28,695 nucleotides of DNA, taken from a virus. Made by a program: the position numbers and the translations under genes. How positions within the stretch are numbered: the stretch's first letter is position 1; each line of letters opens with the position of its first letter. The stretch spans positions 1 through 28,695 of IMG/VR virus record IMGVR_UViG_3300025282_000178, one strand, 5' to 3'. The notes under the pieces are model-generated. The model was not told the DNA's origin, made no database searches, and saw only the letters and a program-made list of their open reading frames with translations. Below are positions 15,701 through 24,563 of the stretch, one piece after another.

Positions 15701-17190
15701 GCCTAATTGATCAACAAAAGGAACTAGAATACTATCCTGATGAGGTATTAGCTCAGGAAATGATGCAACCCACTGGGATTGCTCCTAGCTTTTTGGTTGC
15801 TACTGAGATTAAAAGACGAAACGATATGCGTAATTCTTATCAAGCACAAATGAATCCACAGCCTCAAACAAGTGTGGTTGAGGAAGAGGCTATGGAATTA
15901 GGCGGAATTGCTAATGCTGATCCTAATGCAATGCAACAGCAAATGATGCAACAGCCTATGCCACAACAACAGATGCCACAGGGCGCACCTATGCAGATGA
16001 GAGAGGGTGGCGCTGTTCGGTATCAAGAAGGCGAAGATATTGATTTTGATGAAACAGGAGGCTTTATTAGAGGACCTTTGGGCAGGAAGATGCTTGGTAA
16101 AGATGGTTGGCTATATGACCCAAGCAGCAAAATTGATAATGCTTTGTTAGCTGCATCTGTGGTACTTCCTTTTGGTGGTAGATTAGTAACTGGTGCGGGC
16201 TTATTAGGAAAAGCTGGCATTAAGGGCGCTGTTAGTGGCGCCAAAGCATTAAAAGGAAAGATTGCTGAAAAATCTGCCGACCCAATAAAGAATCTTCTTG
16301 AAGGTATTGGTAGTTTTTCAACCAAACGGCTTGGATTTAAGCCTTCTTATGGGGGCGCAGGCTCAATACCCATGACAGAAGTTGGAAAACAAGCAATAAA
16401 AGGATATGGAAATCCGCTTCCATTATCTTTATCATCTCCATTCTGGTCAACAACCGCACCTATTGGTGCAGTCGGTGGACTGCTTTCTGGAGTTGGTGGC
16501 GAAGATTCAGGAATAGGAACCGAATCAGATGCTTCTATAATTGAAGATGTGAATGCTGAAACTATATCAATAGATGATATGACTATAGAGGACCTTCAAG
16601 CAGTGATAGCAGAAAGGCAAAATGACAACAGACTGCAAGAGCTTGCTGATAAACTATCCGCAGAAAAAACAGCAGTAGAAGATGCAGAGCGAGACAGAAG
16701 AGCAGCCCTACCAGAAATTGGAAGAATAATGGAAGATGCTATGGCGAATGTGCCTGAAAACGAAACCTTCCAAGACTATCTTTCTACATTAGAAGGTATG
16801 GAAGAAAGTCGTAAGGGTCAGGTTCTTATGGATTTAGGCGCAGCTATTGCTAATGCCAGTCATGGTGGTGATATTGCCAAAGGTTTCCAAGAAGCTGGTA
16901 CTAAAGCAAGAGCCGAACAGATTGAAGTAGCTAAAGAAAGAGCAAGAGTTCTTGGAGAATCAAGAGCAATGGATATTGATGTTGCTATTAAGATGGCAAC
17001 AATTCAAGCTGATATCGAAAATCGAACAGGAAGAACTTTACAAGAGTTGCTTCGTTTATTGCAAATAGAAGGAGTAGATTTTCTTACAGAGAATTATCCA
17101 GATAGCGCTGATTCAATTTTAGCTCAAATAGAAGAGGCAATAAAATTAACATTGCCACCAGTTCCAGAAAAAGAAGAGTCTCCTGAATAA
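15697..17190 (+). CDS. Virion-associated protein with hydrophobic module
   Basis: A 497-residue protein. The N-terminus (EYYPDEVLAQEMMQPTG, then PSFLVATEIKRRNDMRNSYQ) is a pattern I recall from marine-phage virion proteins. It is followed by a Gln/Met-rich linker, GGAVRYQEGEDID (shared with the collagen-like protein), and a hydrophobic module GWLYDPSSKIDNALL plus GGRLVTGAGLLGKAG (residues of about 137-172) shared with the protein at 9475. The C-terminal half is helical and charged, probably coiled coil (ERQNDNRLQELADKLSAEK, EDAERDRRAALPEIGR). An internal or ejected virion protein fits best. The gene is coupled by ATGA upstream and lies two bases from the next start. Confidence 0.6.
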   Translation: MSLIDQQKELEYYPDEVLAQEMMQPTGIAPSFLVATEIKRRNDMRNSYQAQMNPQPQTSVVEEEAMELGGIANADPNAMQQQMMQQPMPQQQMPQGAPMQMREGGAVRYQEGEDIDFDETGGFIRGPLGRKMLGKDGWLYDPSSKIDNALLAASVVLPFGGRLVTGAGLLGKAGIKGAVSGAKALKGKIAEKSADPIKNLLEGIGSFSTKRLGFKPSYGGAGSIPMTEVGKQAIKGYGNPLPLSLSSPFWSTTAPIGAVGGLLSGVGGEDSGIGTESDASIIEDVNAETISIDDMTIEDLQAVIAERQNDNRLQELADKLSAEKTAVEDAERDRRAALPEIGRIMEDAMANVPENETFQDYLSTLEGMEESRKGQVLMDLGAAIANASHGGDIAKGFQEAGTKARAEQIEVAKERARVLGESRAMDIDVAIKMATIQADIENRTGRTLQELLRLLQIEGVDFLTENYPDSADSILAQIEEAIKLTLPPVPEKEESPE

Positions 17191-17192
17191 TA

Positions 17193-20100
17193 ATGGCTTT
17201 TTCTGTAGAAGAATTTAAGCGACAGAATCCTCAATTTCAAGATATACCAGACGAGGAAATTCTAGCTATGTACGAATCCACTTCTCCTTCTGGAGAGGTG
17301 GCACAACCTACGCTTAGTCCTAAGCAAAAATCCCCTTTAATTGAAGAAGATACATCCTTTCGCTCGGCTATTTCCTATGGAATAGACCAGCCTCTTGAGA
17401 ATATTGGCATTACTCTTGAAGCATTAGGTGCTGAAGGAGTCGGAGAATGGTTGCGTGATCTTACAGATCAACCAGAAAACTATGAAAATGCTACAGAAGA
17501 TTTTATCAATAAGCAGGGCAAAGGCTTTAATTGGGGATATTTACCTAGAGCGGCTGTTGAACAAGCGGGTCAACTCGCAGGATCGTTAGCTGCAAGAGGG
17601 GTTGGGGCTGCTGTTGCTGGTCCAGTAGGTGCATTAGCTGGTCCGGGATTATTTGAGGCAGTGCAATTACTTGGTCCGGTTGCTTTAAGCAGAGCCAGAA
17701 ACAATAAAAGAGATGAGCCAACATGGAGAGATTGGACTATAGCTGCTAGTTCTGCTGGTTTATCAGGCTTATTGAATGCTATCGGTATTAAAAATGTAGG
17801 ACTTCTTAATAGTTCTTTAAAGGCAGGGCTTACTGCTGTTGGTACAGAGGCTCTTACAGAAGCTACTCAGTCTATTGTAGAGCAAACAGGAAGCACCGCA
17901 GGAACTTTAGCGGGCTTGGATATTGATCCGAAGCAGGCAATTGGTGAAGGTATATTAGGTGGAACAGCCGCAGGGGGTGTGCAAGTACCCACAATGATGC
18001 TGGCAAGAAACCAACAGGTTGCTCCAGAAACACAAGACAGTTATCAATTAGCTTTAGAGGCTGTCGCTGATGCAGAGTATGTGAATATTCCGATGCTAAG
18101 AACAGCAACTGGTCTTAAATCTAATACTGAATTAAAAGCATTAAGAGATAGATTGTTTGCAGACAATGTTATCCAGAAAGAAGGTAGTCGCTTTGTGCCT
18201 AATGGGAATTTTGTCACGAACTTCAAAAATGCTCGAAGATTGAAAATAGATGAGGAAGAAAGTGCAAAAGAAAACATTGTTTCTCAAACACTTGAAAGAT
18301 TCAATCTCTTTCAAACTCCAAGCATTGATATAGAACCGAATGCAGGTGTTCAATTCAATCAGTCGGACAACACTAACACCACTAATTTTCTTTATTGGAT
18401 TCAAGACAAATACATTGATCTGAAAAAAATACAGGAACAGATTACAAAAAAGCGCAAGAAAGAAGGGCTAGACCCTATTGCAGATGAGGCTGATGCGTAT
18501 GGAGGTATATCCATATTTGAAGGAAAAGCAGAGGATCAGATAAGAGAGTTTGAGAACACCGAGATCAAACCAATGATTCAGGACATGAAGGCAAGAAAGG
18601 TTGATCAGGATATGATTGATGAGTTTGCACAGAATCGTCATGCACCAGAAAGGAATGCGTTTGTTGCAAGTATTAATGAGAATCAGCCTGATGGCGGTTC
18701 TGGAATTAATACAGCCGATGCAAAGGCAATCATGAAGTCTAAGTATGGGTTTGATTTAAAGCCAAATGTCATTACTGAGCAGGTTGTTAATCCAGATTAT
18801 CAGAATCTAATTAATGTTATTGCTGAGATGCAATCAAGAACTGCTTTAAATGCACAAGAACAAACCAGATTAAAGAAACTTCAGGAACAATTAAATAAGA
18901 CTAATCAGGTTGAGAATGTTGACAGAATTAGTTATGAGTGGACTGGTGGCAATCAGCTTGGGAGAAAGATGCAGACATTCTTTGAAACCCATATCGACCC
19001 AATGTTGCAAAAGAATAGAGATGTGATTCGTGAAGGCGGTTTGGCTACCAATGAAGAAGTTGATGGTTGGCAAAAGAACTATAATAATTATGTGCCGTTA
19101 AAAGGTTTAGCTGGAGATGAAAGCTCACAGGGATTTCCTCCGACAACTGGCAAAGGAATGAGTATTATTGGGAGAGAAAATAGAAGGGTTAGAGGAAGAA
19201 GCGGTGTAGAATCAGCTTCACCTTTGTTAAATACGATTGCCGACAGAACAGCAAAAATTATTCGATCTGAAAAGAATACAGTTTTAAATGAACTTCTAAC
19301 TCTAGCAGAACAGAATCCTAACGACCCACTGTGGACTGTGTTTACTGAAGATACACCTATCTTTGAAGAAGCCTTTTCAGTTAATTATATTAATCCCGCA
19401 ACAGGTCAGACAACCAATACTAGAAAAGAGGGTTATTATAAGAACTATCAAGTAAAGACTCAGGCAAGATCACAATACCAATTAAATAACATGGAAGACT
19501 TGGTTGGTGTTAAGCGTGATGGAAAGCAACATTATATTAAGATAAACAACACTAGATTATTAAATGCCCTAAAGAACTTAGGGGTTGATCAAAGCAATAA
19601 AATAACTAAGATTTTTGGTCCAGCCAGTCGTTTTCTTTCAATGGTTAATACATCTCTTAACCCAGAGTTTGTAATTTCAAACTTTTCAAGAGATATACAG
19701 ACTGCTGTTGGAAACCTTTTGGCAGAGGAAGAAATAGGAACTCTTGCGGATAAAGATACTATTGTGAAACAAGTAATGGCTGATGTTTTTAACCCAAAAT
19801 CTTCAGCAGTAAAAACAATGTGGGTAGGATTTAGAAAATATCAAAACCCAAAAGCCTTTGCTAAACTTCCGCTAGAAGAACAGCAAATGTTTAATGATTT
19901 TCTATCATCAGGCGCAAAAGCAGATTGGTTTCATGTTCCTACTTTGAATGAAGTAGCAAAAAATGTTAATAACCTAATCGAAATGCAAGAGGGAACTTTT
20001 AAAGGGGACTTTAAGAAAAGAATGGGCGCATTAAAAACATGGGTCGATGACGGCAATGCTTCGGTGGAGAATGGGGTTCGTTTTGCAGTATATAAAAATG

Positions 20101-21359
20101 CTAGAAAACAAGGCGTTTCTAAGAAACAGTCAGCCATTCTCGCTAAGAACTTAACAGTAAACTTCAACAGAAAAGGAATGAGTGGTCAGACCCTTAATAG
20201 TCTTTACTTATTCTTTAATGCCAGTGTTCAAGGTACAGCCAATATGCTTAGAGGCTTGAGAACATCAAAAAGAAAACAGGCTGCTGTTGCAGGGTTGGCG
20301 AGCTTTGCAATGGTTCAAACCGCCTTAAACGAAATGATGGGCGGAGATGATGAAGAAAGTGGTCGCAGTCATTATTCTCAAGTGCCAGATTATGTTAAAG
20401 AAAGAAACTTAGTCTTTATGAAACGAGATGGATCGGGAGAATATTGGAAACTGCCACTGCCTTATGGTTATAGTGTTTTCCATAACTTAGGAACAGCAAC
20501 TGCTGAAATGCTATTGGGAATCAGAAGTCCTGCGCAATCTGCTTCGTTATTGACATCTGGCTTTCTTGGTTCTTTCAACCCTCTGGGGTATTCTCGATCA
20601 GACAGTTATGCTGGAACTCTTGGTAAAACAGTAACACCAACTGTGCTCGTACCTACTATTGATATCATGATGAACGAGAACTTCTTTGGTGCACCAGTTT
20701 ACACAGAGAACTTTCCTATAGGCGCACAGAAAGCGGATAGTGCTTTAGCCAAGAGGAACACAAACGAGTTTATTAAAAAGTTAATGCCCTTCCTTAATGA
20801 AATGACTGGCGGTAGCAAGTATAAGTCTGGGGCAATTGATGTATCTCCAGATGTCATTCAGCATTTATTTGACACTGTATTCGGTGGCGCAGGAAAAACC
20901 TTTGGTCGAAGCACCAATGCGATTAGAGAAACCATCACATCACAGCTTGTTGAAGGCAAGATGCCAGAATTGGATAAAACACAGATACCTTTTCTTAGAA
21001 GGATTATGGGCGACCCAGATCAATTCTCAGCACAGACTGATTACTTTAGAAGAAAACAGTTGATCACTAATGCGGTGGCTGAGTACGATGAGTTCTCTGG
21101 CACAGTACAAAGTCAAAGAAAAAGAGACTTTAAAGCAAAGAATAAGCCATTGATGAAAATGGAGAATGATGTTAAAAGAATCGACAAGAAATTAAAGCGA
21201 TTAAGGGATAGAAGAAACAAGTGGGATGCAAAAATCCCTGCAACGACAACAGAAGCACTAAAGATAGCAGACGAAATAGAAGCTATAGACGAAAAAATGC
21301 AAAGCATTTACAAGGATTTCAACAAGAAATACGATGAGAAAGTAGGTCGGTTCGACTAA
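17193..21359 (+). CDS. Giant ejection-type polyvalent virion protein (LPD38-like)
   Basis: A 1388-residue protein, the last gene of the rightward block. The N-terminus has FKRQNPQFQDIPDEEILAMY, an opening common in large phage internal proteins. A Gly/Ala-rich hydrophobic region (about 126-170, GVGAAVAGPVGALAGPG) could insert in the membrane. A winged-helix-like segment lies at about 282-340. A long middle region (about 800-1110) with NPEFVISNFSRDIQTAVGNL, KKQSAILAKNLTVNFNRKG and YWKLPLPYGYSVFHNLG resembles the large polyvalent protein domain 38 family, as I recall it. A basic coiled coil ends the protein (about 1305-1385). Proteins of this kind are packaged in virions and ejected with DNA. 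No transglycosylase or protease motif was seen. Confidence 0.65.
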   Translation: MAFSVEEFKRQNPQFQDIPDEEILAMYESTSPSGEVAQPTLSPKQKSPLIEEDTSFRSAISYGIDQPLENIGITLEALGAEGVGEWLRDLTDQPENYENATEDFINKQGKGFNWGYLPRAAVEQAGQLAGSLAARGVGAAVAGPVGALAGPGLFEAVQLLGPVALSRARNNKRDEPTWRDWTIAASSAGLSGLLNAIGIKNVGLLNSSLKAGLTAVGTEALTEATQSIVEQTGSTAGTLAGLDIDPKQAIGEGILGGTAAGGVQVPTMMLARNQQVAPETQDSYQLALEAVADAEYVNIPMLRTATGLKSNTELKALRDRLFADNVIQKEGSRFVPNGNFVTNFKNARRLKIDEEESAKENIVSQTLERFNLFQTPSIDIEPNAGVQFNQSDNTNTTNFLYWIQDKYIDLKKIQEQITKKRKKEGLDPIADEADAYGGISIFEGKAEDQIREFENTEIKPMIQDMKARKVDQDMIDEFAQNRHAPERNAFVASINENQPDGGSGINTADAKAIMKSKYGFDLKPNVITEQVVNPDYQNLINVIAEMQSRTALNAQEQTRLKKLQEQLNKTNQVENVDRISYEWTGGNQLGRKMQTFFETHIDPMLQKNRDVIREGGLATNEEVDGWQKNYNNYVPLKGLAGDESSQGFPPTTGKGMSIIGRENRRVRGRSGVESASPLLNTIADRTAKIIRSEKNTVLNELLTLAEQNPNDPLWTVFTEDTPIFEEAFSVNYINPATGQTTNTRKEGYYKNYQVKTQARSQYQLNNMEDLVGVKRDGKQHYIKINNTRLLNALKNLGVDQSNKITKIFGPASRFLSMVNTSLNPEFVISNFSRDIQTAVGNLLAEEEIGTLADKDTIVKQVMADVFNPKSSAVKTMWVGFRKYQNPKAFAKLPLEEQQMFNDFLSSGAKADWFHVPTLNEVAKNVNNLIEMQEGTFKGDFKKRMGALKTWVDDGNASVENGVRFAVYKNARKQGVSKKQSAILAKNLTVNFNRKGMSGQTLNSLYLFFNASVQGTANMLRGLRTSKRKQAAVAGLASFAMVQTALNEMMGGDDEESGRSHYSQVPDYVKERNLVFMKRDGSGEYWKLPLPYGYSVFHNLGTATAEMLLGIRSPAQSASLLTSGFLGSFNPLGYSRSDSYAGTLGKTVTPTVLVPTIDIMMNENFFGAPVYTENFPIGAQKADSALAKRNTNEFIKKLMPFLNEMTGGSKYKSGAIDVSPDVIQHLFDTVFGGAGKTFGRSTNAIRETITSQLVEGKMPELDKTQIPFLRRIMGDPDQFSAQTDYFRRKQLITNAVAEYDEFSGTVQSQRKRDFKAKNKPLMKMENDVKRIDKKLKRLRDRRNKWDAKIPATTTEALKIADEIEAIDEKMQSIYKDFNKKYDEKVGRFD

Positions 21360-21361
21360 TT

Positions 21362-21382
21362 TTGACCAGTCAATATTTGATT
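21362..21382. repeat. Dyad repeat, copy 1 (TTGAC-CA-GTCAA)
   Basis: A 21-base element containing the palindrome TTGACCAGTCAA followed by TATTTGAT and T. It is identical to the copy at 23906-23926, and a diverged copy lies at 26164-26181. Here it sits three bases after the stop of the giant virion gene and is followed at once by another GATTGACC half-site. It could be an operator or part of a terminator region. Confidence 0.6.
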
Positions 21383-21421
21383 GACCTATTGCTACATTCC
21401 TTGCACCAGTCGTGTTCAAAC

Positions 21422-21503
21422 TAAAATATTTAACTACGCCAACACTACAGGTAAATCAATAAACCTGTAGGATTTAAAATATTTAACCACGCCAACAGCT
21501 ACA
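21422..21503. repeat. Direct repeat pair in convergent intergenic region
   Basis: Two copies of TAAAATATTTAACYACGCC followed by AACA and CTACA lie at 21422-21449 and 21475-21503, differing by one substitution and one inserted base. A partial third copy (AAACTAAAATATTT) lies at 21545-21558 within a perfect palindrome TAAAATATTTTA. The spacing of the two full copies is 53 bases. The region lies between the rightward virion block and the leftward methyltransferase gene. Confidence 0.75.
21445..21470. terminator. Hairpin, possible bidirectional terminator
   Basis: A perfect 8-bp stem, CTACAGGT paired with ACCTGTAG, encloses a 10-base AT loop. It lies between the convergent ends of the late block and the early operon, where termination is expected. 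No long T tract follows directly on the plus strand (GGATTTAAAATATTT), so it may be a weak or factor-assisted terminator. Confidence 0.45.
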
Positions 21504-21548
21504 TTATTAGATTAATTTCCGCGAACAATAATACTGCTGTCGGTAAAC

Positions 21549-21596
21549 TAAAATATTTTACCGGCTTGGGCCGGCAGCCGGATGAAAATATTTTTG
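21549..21596. terminator. GC-rich hairpin flanked by AT tracts
   Basis: CCGGC-TTGG-GCCGG (21561-21574) forms a tight stem-loop. A further GCCGG follows at 21577-21581 and gives an alternative pairing. It is preceded by the palindrome TAAAATATTTTA and followed by GAAAATATTTTT, so it has an A/T tract on each side, the layout of a bidirectional intrinsic terminator for the converging operons. Confidence 0.55.
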
Positions 21597-21628
21597 TACT
21601 GAAAAAGTTAGGGTAGATTTAGGGTAGA

Positions 21629-22558
21629 TTATTCTACATCCACGAAAAGTGGAGCATCATTATAGAGTCGATCTCTGGACATCTCAGCATATTCATCGTT
21701 GAGTTCAATCAATATGGCATTACGACCATTTCGGTCAGCAACCAAGCCAGTAGTCCCCGCACCACCAAAAGGATCAAGAACAGTTCCATCTTCGGGACAA
21801 CCCGCAAGAACACAAGGCTTTATTAAATCAGGCGGAAACACAGCAAAGTGTGCGCCTTTAAATGGTTTTGTGGTGACAGTCCAAACAGATCGCTTGTTTG
21901 CAGTCTCATAAGAATCTTCTAATCCAGTATGTGGAGACAGCCCAGAACCTTCATTGTGGTATTTTCCATCAGTTCTATCCCTTGTTCCCCAATCTTCTTT
22001 CACTGGGTATTTGATTGCCTCATGATCGTAGTAATACTTCTTTTGTTTAGTAAGTAGGAAGATGTATTCATGTGCTTTGGTGCATCGGTCAGTCACACTT
22101 TCAGGCATTGGATTAGGTTTGTGCCATATAATGTCTTGTCTTAGATACCAACCATCTTCTCTTAAAGCAAAGGCAACCATCCAAGGAATACCCATCAAGT
22201 CTTTTACCTTAAACACTCCCCTCGCACCACCTGCTCTCGCTTGATGTCCTTGAGAGAGTTCTCCATGTTTCCATCCAGTATCGGAATCTCTTGCTCCAGT
22301 GTAGTGATTACTTGCATAAGAGTCCCCAAGATTTAACCAAACAGTTCCCTCGTCTTTTAGCACTCGTCTAACTTTCCTAAAGACTTCCACCATTTTATCA
22401 ACATATTCTTCTGGCGTTTCTTCAAGCCCTATCTGACCTTCTCTTTCGTAATCTCTGAGTCCATAGTAAGGCGGAGAGGTAATACAAGTATCAACTGACT
22501 TTTCAGGCAGTTGATCAAGCACTTCCGAACAATCCCCATTTAATACTTTAATGCTCAT
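21629..22558 (-). CDS. DNA methyltransferase, TSPPY type (class beta)
   Basis: A 309-residue protein from the ATG at 22558; a TTG three bases earlier is less likely. Motif IV TSPPYYGLRDY lies at residues of about 27-37 and the S-adenosylmethionine-binding motif I DPFGGAGTTG near 262-271. Motif IV before motif I is the order of beta-class amino-methyltransferases. TSPPY is common in N4-cytosine enzymes but also occurs in N6-adenine ones, so the modified base is open. The target-recognition part lies at about 80-220 (SQGHQARAGGARGVFKVKD, WHKPNPMPESVTDRCTKAHE). No restriction endonuclease is present, so self-protection or gene regulation is likelier than a restriction-modification pair. It overlaps the next methyltransferase by 11 bases and ends the leftward operon. 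Confidence 0.9.
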   Translation of the reverse strand: MSIKVLNGDCSEVLDQLPEKSVDTCITSPPYYGLRDYEREGQIGLEETPEEYVDKMVEVFRKVRRVLKDEGTVWLNLGDSYASNHYTGARDSDTGWKHGELSQGHQARAGGARGVFKVKDLMGIPWMVAFALREDGWYLRQDIIWHKPNPMPESVTDRCTKAHEYIFLLTKQKKYYYDHEAIKYPVKEDWGTRDRTDGKYHNEGSGLSPHTGLEDSYETANKRSVWTVTTKPFKGAHFAVFPPDLIKPCVLAGCPEDGTVLDPFGGAGTTGLVADRNGRNAILIELNDEYAEMSRDRLYNDAPLFVDVE

Positions 22559-23609
22559 CAAACAAACTTACTTGCATATTCTTCTGCACATCTTCCAATC
22601 TGGCACAAGCAATATCAAAATACTCTTGCTCCATTTCAATTCCTATAAACCTAAACCCTTCCAGTAATGCACCTTTGCCAGTGCTGCCACTGCCCATAAA
22701 AGGATCGAGAATAACACCACCTTTCGGTGTGACTAGGCGACATAAATACTGCATCAACTCTGTTGGCTTGACTGTTGGGTGGGTGTTTTTTCTTTTTGTT
22801 TCCCTCAAATTACCACTTCCAGTAAGCATTGAACCATCTGCTGTTGCACTCATAGCTCCAGTTCTAACTTCTTGGAAGCCATCCAACCCATCATCTCTAT
22901 CTTGCTTACTCGCTTTCGCACAATAGAAGTAGCGCGACTTATCACCGAATACATCTTGCACCAGCTCAGAACCATCGTGCATGACATTGGCAGGGAATCT
23001 GCCTTGTTCAGATGATGATATGTTTTTGCCTTCATAACCACCTTCATATACATTTTTTGCAGTCTTATCAGTCTTCCACTCACCTCGACCACCCAACCTT
23101 TTATCATCTACTTCTGGATTGATACCAACCCTACATTCATCTATGTTAATCCCACCAGTACCATGCTCTAGGACATTCTCAGCCACAGTTCCCTTAAATG
23201 GTTTCCTCGCCATGACAATCGGCTCGTGAGCTGGCTTGAGTGCTGTACCCCACCCTTCGTATTCTTTTACTTTCTTACCTATGTTATGCGACTTAGGAAA
23301 GCCACTGCCATAAAGCCACATCAATTGATCTCGTATCTCAAATCCAGCATCTTCAATCGGGATAACTCCCCTGTGATAAGTTCGTGAGCCAAAGAATGAT
23401 AGAAGGTGTCCACCTTGCTTGATGGATTGATATATTTTTTCCCATAACTCCTTTTGTGGCACATCATAATCCCATTGCTTGCCCATAAAGGATAAGCCAT
23501 AAGGCGGATCAGCCACACAACTGTCTATGTTTTCTAGGGATTCCAATGCTTCCATGCAATCGCCATGATAGATTGTGGCATCTCCAATAATTTCTTTTTC
23601 AATACTCAT
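22548..23609 (-). CDS. DNA N6-adenine methyltransferase, DPPY type (class beta)
   Basis: A 353-residue protein with ATG at 23609 and a strong ribosome site (AGGGAG). Motif IV is CVADPPYGLSF (residues of about 31-41), typical of N6-adenine methyltransferases. NTHPTVKPTELM precedes motif I DPFMGSGSTGKGA near the C-terminus. The order IV then I marks a beta-class enzyme. A long central region (about 130-275) with GRFPANVMHDGSELV is the likely recognition domain and is common in phage adenine methyltransferases, as recalled. It probably marks phage DNA against host restriction or affects replication timing. It is tandem with a second methyltransferase whose motif IV differs, so two specificities are expected. 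It overlaps the gene before it by 11 bases. Confidence 0.9.
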   Translation of the reverse strand: MSIEKEIIGDATIYHGDCMEALESLENIDSCVADPPYGLSFMGKQWDYDVPQKELWEKIYQSIKQGGHLLSFFGSRTYHRGVIPIEDAGFEIRDQLMWLYGSGFPKSHNIGKKVKEYEGWGTALKPAHEPIVMARKPFKGTVAENVLEHGTGGINIDECRVGINPEVDDKRLGGRGEWKTDKTAKNVYEGGYEGKNISSSEQGRFPANVMHDGSELVQDVFGDKSRYFYCAKASKQDRDDGLDGFQEVRTGAMSATADGSMLTGSGNLRETKRKNTHPTVKPTELMQYLCRLVTPKGGVILDPFMGSGSTGKGALLEGFRFIGIEMEQEYFDIACARLEDVQKNMQVSLFDEH

Positions 23610-23898
23610 CTTCTCCCTTTAGTTTCTTAGTTCTAAAAAAGCCATCGTATTCTGGATGTTTCACATGGAACAATCTGGAATAGAAAGCTATGTAATCGTT
23701 TGATATTTTGAAATCTGCACCTTGTGTTTCTATCGTTGTGTGCCAACGAATCCTCTGAATGACTGCCCATGCACTGTAGTTCTCTCTACCGCTTTTGATT
23801 GCCTCGAAACTGTACTTCTCAAACAATCTCCAGACATGAGGGTTCAGCCTATGCCATGCCCACCAGTCCTGTTTTCTATCGTCAAGTTCCTTGCTCAT
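23599..23898 (-). CDS. Conserved phage protein of unknown function
   Basis: A 99-residue aromatic-rich protein: DDRKQDWWAWHRLNPHVWRL, then ENYSAWAVIQRIRWHTTIET, FKISNDYIAFYSRLFHVKHP and FFRTK. I recall similar sequences in many phages and prophages beside replication or modification genes, without known function. No signal peptide or zinc motif is present. The ATG is at 23898, and no ribosome site is visible. Instead the upstream bases hold the palindromic repeat TTGACCAGTCAA (23906-23917), so its expression may be controlled there. Confidence 0.7.
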   Translation of the reverse strand: MSKELDDRKQDWWAWHRLNPHVWRLFEKYSFEAIKSGRENYSAWAVIQRIRWHTTIETQGADFKISNDYIAFYSRLFHVKHPEYDGFFRTKKLKGEDEY

Positions 23899-23905
23899 CG
23901 TTATA

Positions 23906-23926
23906 TTGACCAGTCAATATTTGATT
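23906..23926. repeat. Dyad repeat, copy 2 (putative operator)
   Basis: An exact 21-base copy of the element at 21362-21382, including the palindrome TTGAC-CA-GTCAA. It fills most of the 32-base gap between two leftward early genes, ending eight bases before the start codon of the 99-residue protein gene. That position suits a repressor or activator site or a ribosome-site mask. Confidence 0.6.
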
Positions 23927-23930
23927 CATT

Positions 23931-24140
23931 TTACTGGTTTGTTTTTTCCATATAGTTTATATAGTCTTGTACTGAAGATAGTTTTTCTTCCAGTTGCTCT
24001 ATGTAAATCTCTTTCTCTGCAAGAACCCTTCTTAAAGATTTAGCCATGCTTTCCCAGTATTCTGCCTTTTGTTTATTGCCTTTTGGCTTAGGCTTGTCCA
24101 ATCCCCACGCTTTAAGTGTGTCGTATGTTTCCTTAGCCAT
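23931..24140 (-). CDS. Small coiled-coil protein
   Basis: A 69-residue charged protein. The N-terminal part is KETYDTLKAWGLDKPKPKGN, followed by a single long predicted coiled coil (KSLRRVLAEKEIYIEQLEEK and onward to the end). Its start overlaps the stop of the next upstream gene (ATGA). The family is not recognised. It is an early-operon protein, possibly a small regulator or adaptor. Confidence 0.6.
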   Translation of the reverse strand: MAKETYDTLKAWGLDKPKPKGNKQKAEYWESMAKSLRRVLAEKEIYIEQLEEKLSSVQDYINYMEKTNQ

Positions 24141-24331
24141 CAGTTAATTTTTGTGAAATCGTTTAAAGGCAACACATCGACTATAAAGTTAGTTCCTTCG
24201 TATATATTATGTGCCCAATCTTCTGCTTGTTCTTTTGATTCAAACACTCCCATAGATGTTTTCAGTGCTTCATGTGTGTTCGGATCGCCATATTTTATAA
24301 CCGCAATCCATTGTTGGTGTTCTTCACTCAT
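24140..24331 (-). CDS. Small acidic early protein of unknown function
   Basis: A 63-residue protein (EEHQQWIAVIKYGDPNTHE, then FESKEQAEDWAHNIYEGTNF and a beta end VDVLPLNDF). The strand-helix-strand pattern resembles small SPOR-like or inhibitor-like folds, but no family is recognised. It is coupled at both ends: an 8-base overlap upstream and an ATGA overlap downstream. Confidence 0.6.
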   Translation of the reverse strand: MSEEHQQWIAVIKYGDPNTHEALKTSMGVFESKEQAEDWAHNIYEGTNFIVDVLPLNDFTKIN

Positions 24332-24563
24332 CTTTTTGTTCCTCTTTTTTTATTAGTTTACGCAGATACCACTCTGCCTTCTTTAAATCTTCCAACCCAT
24401 TCTTATGCTTGTATCTCGCAATATACTTCACAATGTTCCCCTCAAGAAATCCCATTTCGTATTCAACAATGAAGTCTGTGACCTCTATGGACTTACGATA
24501 ATAGGGTGGATTAATCTTTTCTTCTGCCCTCTCCCATTCTTCCTTTCTCCAAATCTTAGTCAA
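24324..24563 (-). CDS. DUF3310 protein (putative nucleotide kinase-like)
   Basis: A 79-residue protein with the DUF3310 (PF11753) pattern: INPPYYRKSIEVTDFIVE, then GFLEGNIVKYIARYKHKNG and LEDLKKAEWYLRKLI. These proteins are common in phages and often annotated as nucleotide kinase-like, though the activity is not established as far as I know. The start is TTG at 24563, inside the stop of the preceding gene (TTGACTAAG), with no clear ribosome site, so it depends on translational coupling. An early nucleotide-metabolism role fits its place. Confidence 0.8.
   Translation of the reverse strand: MTKIWRKEEWERAEEKINPPYYRKSIEVTDFIVEYEMGFLEGNIVKYIARYKHKNGLEDLKKAEWYLRKLIKKEEQKDE

Noticed and set aside
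21422-21503. CRISPR array from the direct repeats
   Set aside because: There are only two full copies, the second one overlapping other structure, and no regular spacer series.
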